NCBI GenBank assembly: GCA_023416695.1
Contig: JAEZGY010000020.1
Coordinates: 1 to 64,000 of the forward strand
Direction of reading: 5' to 3'
Length of the DNA: 64,000 bases
DNA from: Bacillota bacterium
GTDB taxonomy: Bacteria > Bacillota > Clostridia > Lachnospirales > Lachnospiraceae
Part shown: in pieces, positions 60,822-64,000 of the stretch
Layout: every line of letters starts with the position of its first letter
How positions within the stretch are numbered: position 1 is the first letter of the stretch
Made by a program: the position numbers and the translations under genes
Notes under the pieces: model-generated
Seen by the model: only the letters and a program-made list of their open reading frames with translations
Told to the model about the DNA's origin: nothing
Database searches by the model: none

Positions 60822-62612
60822 ATGAATATCACAAAAGACATTATATATATTGGAGTTAATGACAAACAGATTGATTTGTTTGAGGGACAATATCCAGTTC
60901 CAAAAGGAATGTCCTATAACTCCTACCTGATTTTAGATGAAAAGATAGCTGTTATGGACACAGTAGATGTGAATTTTACCCATGAATGGCTAGATAAGCT
61001 GGCTGATGGGTTAAATGGACGCAAGCCGGATTATCTTATCGTACAACATATGGAGCCGGATCATTCTGCTAATATTCATAATTTTATGATGACATACCCG
61101 GAAACTACGATTGTTGCTAATGCTAAAACGTTCTCTATGATAGATGGTTTTTTTGATATTAATTTGGATAATCATAAGATGGTGGTTGAGAATGGGGGTA
61201 CCTTATCACTTGGCCAACATGAATTAACTTTTATCTTCGCACCAATGGTACATTGGCCTGAGGTTATGCTTACTTATGATTCAAAGGATAAGGTGTTATT
61301 CTCTGCAGATGCCTTTGGTAAATTTGGTACATTTGATGCAGCTGAGGATTGGGATGATGAAGCCCGTCGTTACTATATTGGCATAGTTGGTAAATATGGA
61401 GTACAGGTACAAGCTCTGCTTAAGAAGGCAGCAGCTCTCGACATCCAAAAAATTTGTTCCTTACATGGACCAGTGCTAGATAAAAATTTAGGACATTACC
61501 TAAGCTTATATGATACATGGTCCTCTTATGCAGTAGAAACAGATGGTATCATGGTTGCCTATACGTCTATTTATGGCCATACAAAGAAAGCAGTTGAGCT
61601 ATTAGTAGAAAGATTAAAAGCTAAGGGTTGCCCAAAGGTTCACTTATGTGATTTAGCTAGAACAGATTTCTCCTATGCTGTAGCGGAAGCATTTCGATAC
61701 GAAAAGCTTGTTTTGGCGACTACGACGTATAATGCGGATATCTTTCCTTATATGAGACACTTTATCCATCATTTGACTGCCCGTAATTATCAGAATCGTA
61801 CCATTGGCTTAATAGAAAATGGCTCCTGGGCACCAGTGGCTGCCAAGGTTATGAAGCAAGAATTATCAGACTGTAAAAACATTACTTGGTTAGATACCAC
61901 AGTTCATATTAAATCTGCCATGAAGCAAGAGGCAAGAGATGAAATCGAAGCTATGGCTGATGAATTATGCCGTGATTATATTGCTCGTTCCAATGAAACT
62001 GCGAATAAGAATGATATGAGTGCTCTGTTTAAAATTGGATATGGTCTATATGTCGTTACTTGTAATGATGGGAAAAAGGATAATGGTCTAATCGTAAATA
62101 CGGTAACACAAGTTACAGATACTCCAAATCGTATCGCAGTAATTATCAATAAGGCAAACTATTCTCACCATATTATTAAAAATACTGGTATTATGAACGT
62201 TAACTGTCTATCTACAGAGGCTACCTTTAAAGTATTTGAGAACTTTGGCTTTAGAAGTGGTAGAAATGTAGATAAGTTTGAAGGATATAGCATCGCTCGT
62301 TCTGACAATGGCCTTGTAATTCTTCCACAGTATATTAATGCGTCTCTTTCTTTAAAAGTTGAGACTTATGTAGATATTGATACACACGGTATGTTCATCT
62401 GTAGTGTAACAGAAGCGCGTGTAATGAGTGATAAAGAGACCATGACCTATACCTATTATCAGAAGAATGTTAAGCCTAAGCCTCAAACAGAGGGCAAGAA
62501 GGGATTTGTCTGCAAGGTATGTGGATATATTTATGAGGGAGACGAACTTCCAGACGATTATATTTGCCCATTATGTAAGCATGGTGCAATAGATTTCGAA
62601 CGAATACAGTAA
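60822..62612 (+). CDS. Flavodiiron protein fused to flavin reductase and rubredoxin
   Basis: 596 residues from ATG 60822 (GAAAGGTGG upstream). Part 1 (about 1-240) is the metallo-beta-lactamase diiron domain with H76, E78, D80, H81 (HMEPDHSAN), H144, D163 and H215, so the iron ligands are intact. Part 2 (about 244-390) is a flavodoxin (VAYTSIYGHTKKAVE). Part 3 (about 405-550) is a flavin-reductase-like domain. Part 4 (about 560-596) is a rubredoxin (CKVCGYIYEGDELP...CPLCKHG). It should reduce O2 or NO to water or N2O using an in-built electron chain, protecting this anaerobe. Confidence 0.93.
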   Translation: MNITKDIIYIGVNDKQIDLFEGQYPVPKGMSYNSYLILDEKIAVMDTVDVNFTHEWLDKLADGLNGRKPDYLIVQHMEPDHSANIHNFMMTYPETTIVANAKTFSMIDGFFDINLDNHKMVVENGGTLSLGQHELTFIFAPMVHWPEVMLTYDSKDKVLFSADAFGKFGTFDAAEDWDDEARRYYIGIVGKYGVQVQALLKKAAALDIQKICSLHGPVLDKNLGHYLSLYDTWSSYAVETDGIMVAYTSIYGHTKKAVELLVERLKAKGCPKVHLCDLARTDFSYAVAEAFRYEKLVLATTTYNADIFPYMRHFIHHLTARNYQNRTIGLIENGSWAPVAAKVMKQELSDCKNITWLDTTVHIKSAMKQEARDEIEAMADELCRDYIARSNETANKNDMSALFKIGYGLYVVTCNDGKKDNGLIVNTVTQVTDTPNRIAVIINKANYSHHIIKNTGIMNVNCLSTEATFKVFENFGFRSGRNVDKFEGYSIARSDNGLVILPQYINASLSLKVETYVDIDTHGMFICSVTEARVMSDKETMTYTYYQKNVKPKPQTEGKKGFVCKVCGYIYEGDELPDDYICPLCKHGAIDFERIQ

Positions 62613-62638
62613 TTAAATAGTAGATAAATAGAAGGAGG

Positions 62639-62684
62639 GACACCCCCAGCTGCTAGAGAAGCATGTCTAACAGTTGGGGGTGTC
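62639..62684 (+). terminator. Terminator of the flavodiiron gene
   Basis: GACACCCCCAGCTG (62639-62652) pairs with CAGTTGGGGGTGTC (62671-62684, one wobble). The T-tract after it is weak. Confidence 0.75.
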
Positions 62685-62792
62685 ATCCACTTTTATACTA
62701 TGATATAATAAAAATAACTAAGATTTTGAATATTGTTCATACTATATATGGAAAAAGTAAAGAATGATAAATCAACACAGAAGGAGAATAGG

Positions 62793-64000
62793 ATGGGCAG
62801 AAATATTAAAAGTAGTGCAGAATTAATGCAAATAGACGCATTTGAATTAGTAAAGGAAGAAAAACTTAAGGATATCAATAGTCTGGGACTATTATTTAGA
62901 CATAAAAAAACAGGTGCAAGGTTACTTGTCATTTCCAATGATGACAATAATAAGGTATTCTCCATTGGTTTTCGTACTCCTCCACAAGATAGTACTGGTG
63001 TGCCACATATTATTGAACATAGTGTATTGTGTGGCTCTAAAGACTTTCCAGCAAAGGACCCCTTTGTAGAGTTAGTGAAAGGATCTTTAAATACCTTTTT
63101 AAATGCCATGACTTATTCGGATAAAACACTTTATCCTGTCGCTAGCTGTAATGATAAGGATTTTCAGAATTTAATGCATGTATATATGGATGCTGTTTTT
63201 TATCCTAATATTTATTATAGAGATGAAATATTTAGGCAAGAAGGCTGGCATTATGAAATGGAGACGCCAGAGGGTGAGCTGACCTACAATGGAGTTGTTT
63301 ACAATGAAATGAAGGGAGTTTTTTCTTCTCCAGAGCAGCTATTGTTTCGTTCCATTCAACAATCTCTCTTTCCAGACACTACCTATGGAGTGGAATCAGG
63401 AGGAGATCCTACCTATATTCCTGATCTAACATACGAGGATTTTTTAGCTTTTCATAAGAGATACTATCATCCATCCAATAGCTACATCTATTTATATGGA
63501 GATATGGATATTGAGGAAAAGCTTACTTGGCTTGATGAAAAGTATCTTTCTGCTTTTGGAAATGAGCCAGTAGACTCCAGTATCAAGATGCAGGAGCCGT
63601 TTAACGATGTAAGAGAATTAACAGAATATTATAGTGTGGCAGAAGATGAGGATACGTTAGGTAAGACCTACTTTAGTTATAATACGGTTGTGGAAACAAG
63701 CCTAGACAAGGAATTGTATCTAGCATTTCAGATTTTAGACTATGTCTTACTCAGTTCACCAGGAGCACCAGTAAAACAAGCGTTAATCAATGCTGGGATT
63801 GGTAAAGATGTGTTAAGTGGATTTGAAAATGGAATACTTCAACCATATTTCTCTATCATAGCTAAAAATGCTAATATAGAACAGAAGGAAGAATTCCTAT
63901 CTGTAGTACGTTCTACCTTAGAGGAGCTTGTAGAAAATGGGTTAGAAGAGAAAACCCTACAGGCGGCTATCAACTATTATGAATTTAAGTATAGGGAAGC
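62793..64000 (+). CDS. M16C-family metalloprotease (presequence-protease type), 3' end outside window
   Basis: ATG 62793 has AAGGAG 6 bases upstream, and the frame stays open for 402 codons to the window edge. The inverted zinc motif HxxEH is H72-II-E75-H76 (GVPHIIEHSVLCGS), followed by KDPFVELVKGSLNTFLNAMTY, the signature of M16C (PreP/falcilysin-like) proteases. The downstream glutamate ligand is expected in GVVYNEMKGVFSSP. Family members are about 970 residues, so over half is missing. It probably degrades peptides in the cytosol. Confidence 0.9.
   Translation, partial: MGRNIKSSAELMQIDAFELVKEEKLKDINSLGLLFRHKKTGARLLVISNDDNNKVFSIGFRTPPQDSTGVPHIIEHSVLCGSKDFPAKDPFVELVKGSLNTFLNAMTYSDKTLYPVASCNDKDFQNLMHVYMDAVFYPNIYYRDEIFRQEGWHYEMETPEGELTYNGVVYNEMKGVFSSPEQLLFRSIQQSLFPDTTYGVESGGDPTYIPDLTYEDFLAFHKRYYHPSNSYIYLYGDMDIEEKLTWLDEKYLSAFGNEPVDSSIKMQEPFNDVRELTEYYSVAEDEDTLGKTYFSYNTVVETSLDKELYLAFQILDYVLLSSPGAPVKQALINAGIGKDVLSGFENGILQPYFSIIAKNANIEQKEEFLSVVRSTLEELVENGLEEKTLQAAINYYEFKYRE

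Noticed and set aside
1..64000. CRISPR arrays, insertion sequences or rRNA genes
   Set aside because: No regularly spaced direct repeats, no transposase motifs and no rRNA-like sequence were seen on reading both strands.

Overview
The window is a 64 kb piece of an AT-rich chromosome from a spore-forming anaerobic Firmicute. The gene content and protein style point to the Lachnospiraceae (Clostridium cluster XIVa, relatives of Lachnoclostridium phytofermentans). Signs of this are the sporulation sigma factor SigH, a Csp-like subtilase, a SleB-like wall hydrolase, a diiron flavoprotein fused to rubredoxin, a His6-type HisA, CIRCE control of groESL, and T-box and ZTP riboswitches. Taxonomy is inferred, not tested. 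There is no rRNA operon, CRISPR array, transposase, integrase or prophage, so this looks like core chromosome with a few lineage-specific genes.

Layout. 1-3.2 kb: the tail of an unknown Lys-rich protein, then a Cas4/RecB-type nuclease fused to an Fe-S (DinG/XPD-type) helicase, followed by a roughly 350 bp gene-free foldback element. 3.2-10.6 kb: envelope and protein quality control (LCP ligase, HtrA protease, a ClpX-type unfoldase, a subtilase) and two conserved unknowns. 11-16.4 kb: a complete branched-chain amino-acid ABC importer (SBP, LivH, LivM, LivG, LivF) with a cytidylate-kinase-like gene. 16.5-19.3 kb: two aminotransferases (one HisC) and a lone receiver domain. 19.3-25.8 kb: ECF S component, Rrf2 regulator, DUF368 lipid-carrier translocase, zinc-type ABC importer (znuACB) and an AI-2E-family permease. 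25.8-28.9 kb: VanZ-like protein, lipid kinase, tRNA-Val, tRNA-Met and IspF with a Cys-rich tail. 28.9-31 kb: a membrane-anchored GH5-like protein without its acid/base glutamate.

31-35.4 kb: a cysteine T-box drives cysE-cysS, followed by mrnC, rlmB, sigH and tRNA-Thr. 35.5-39.2 kb: a membrane protein and a PMCA-type calcium ATPase. 39.3-43.5 kb: two surface proteins with Ig-like and InlB-type repeats and a 46-residue small protein. 43.6-47.6 kb: DHH phosphoesterase, DUF1540 protein, NADH oxidase and His6-type HisA. 47.9-51.9 kb: SleB-like hydrolase, GlnRS, DUF2225 and DUF6062 proteins. 52.1-56.7 kb: CIRCE-groES-groEL, an internally repeated hypothetical protein, and guaB. 56.7-60.6 kb: amidase, dCMP deaminase, DUF1461 membrane protein, then a ZTP riboswitch controlling purH. 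60.8-64 kb: a flavodiiron-flavin reductase-rubredoxin fusion and the start of an M16C metalloprotease that runs off the window.

The most unusual items are the foldback element at 2788-3139, the GH5-like pseudo-enzyme, the eukaryote-type HisA outside a his operon, the Cys-rich IspF tail, and a perfect-consensus promoter overlapping a terminator hairpin ahead of the zinc importer. I found no locus I would call a complete new system. The foldback element is the best candidate for something undescribed.
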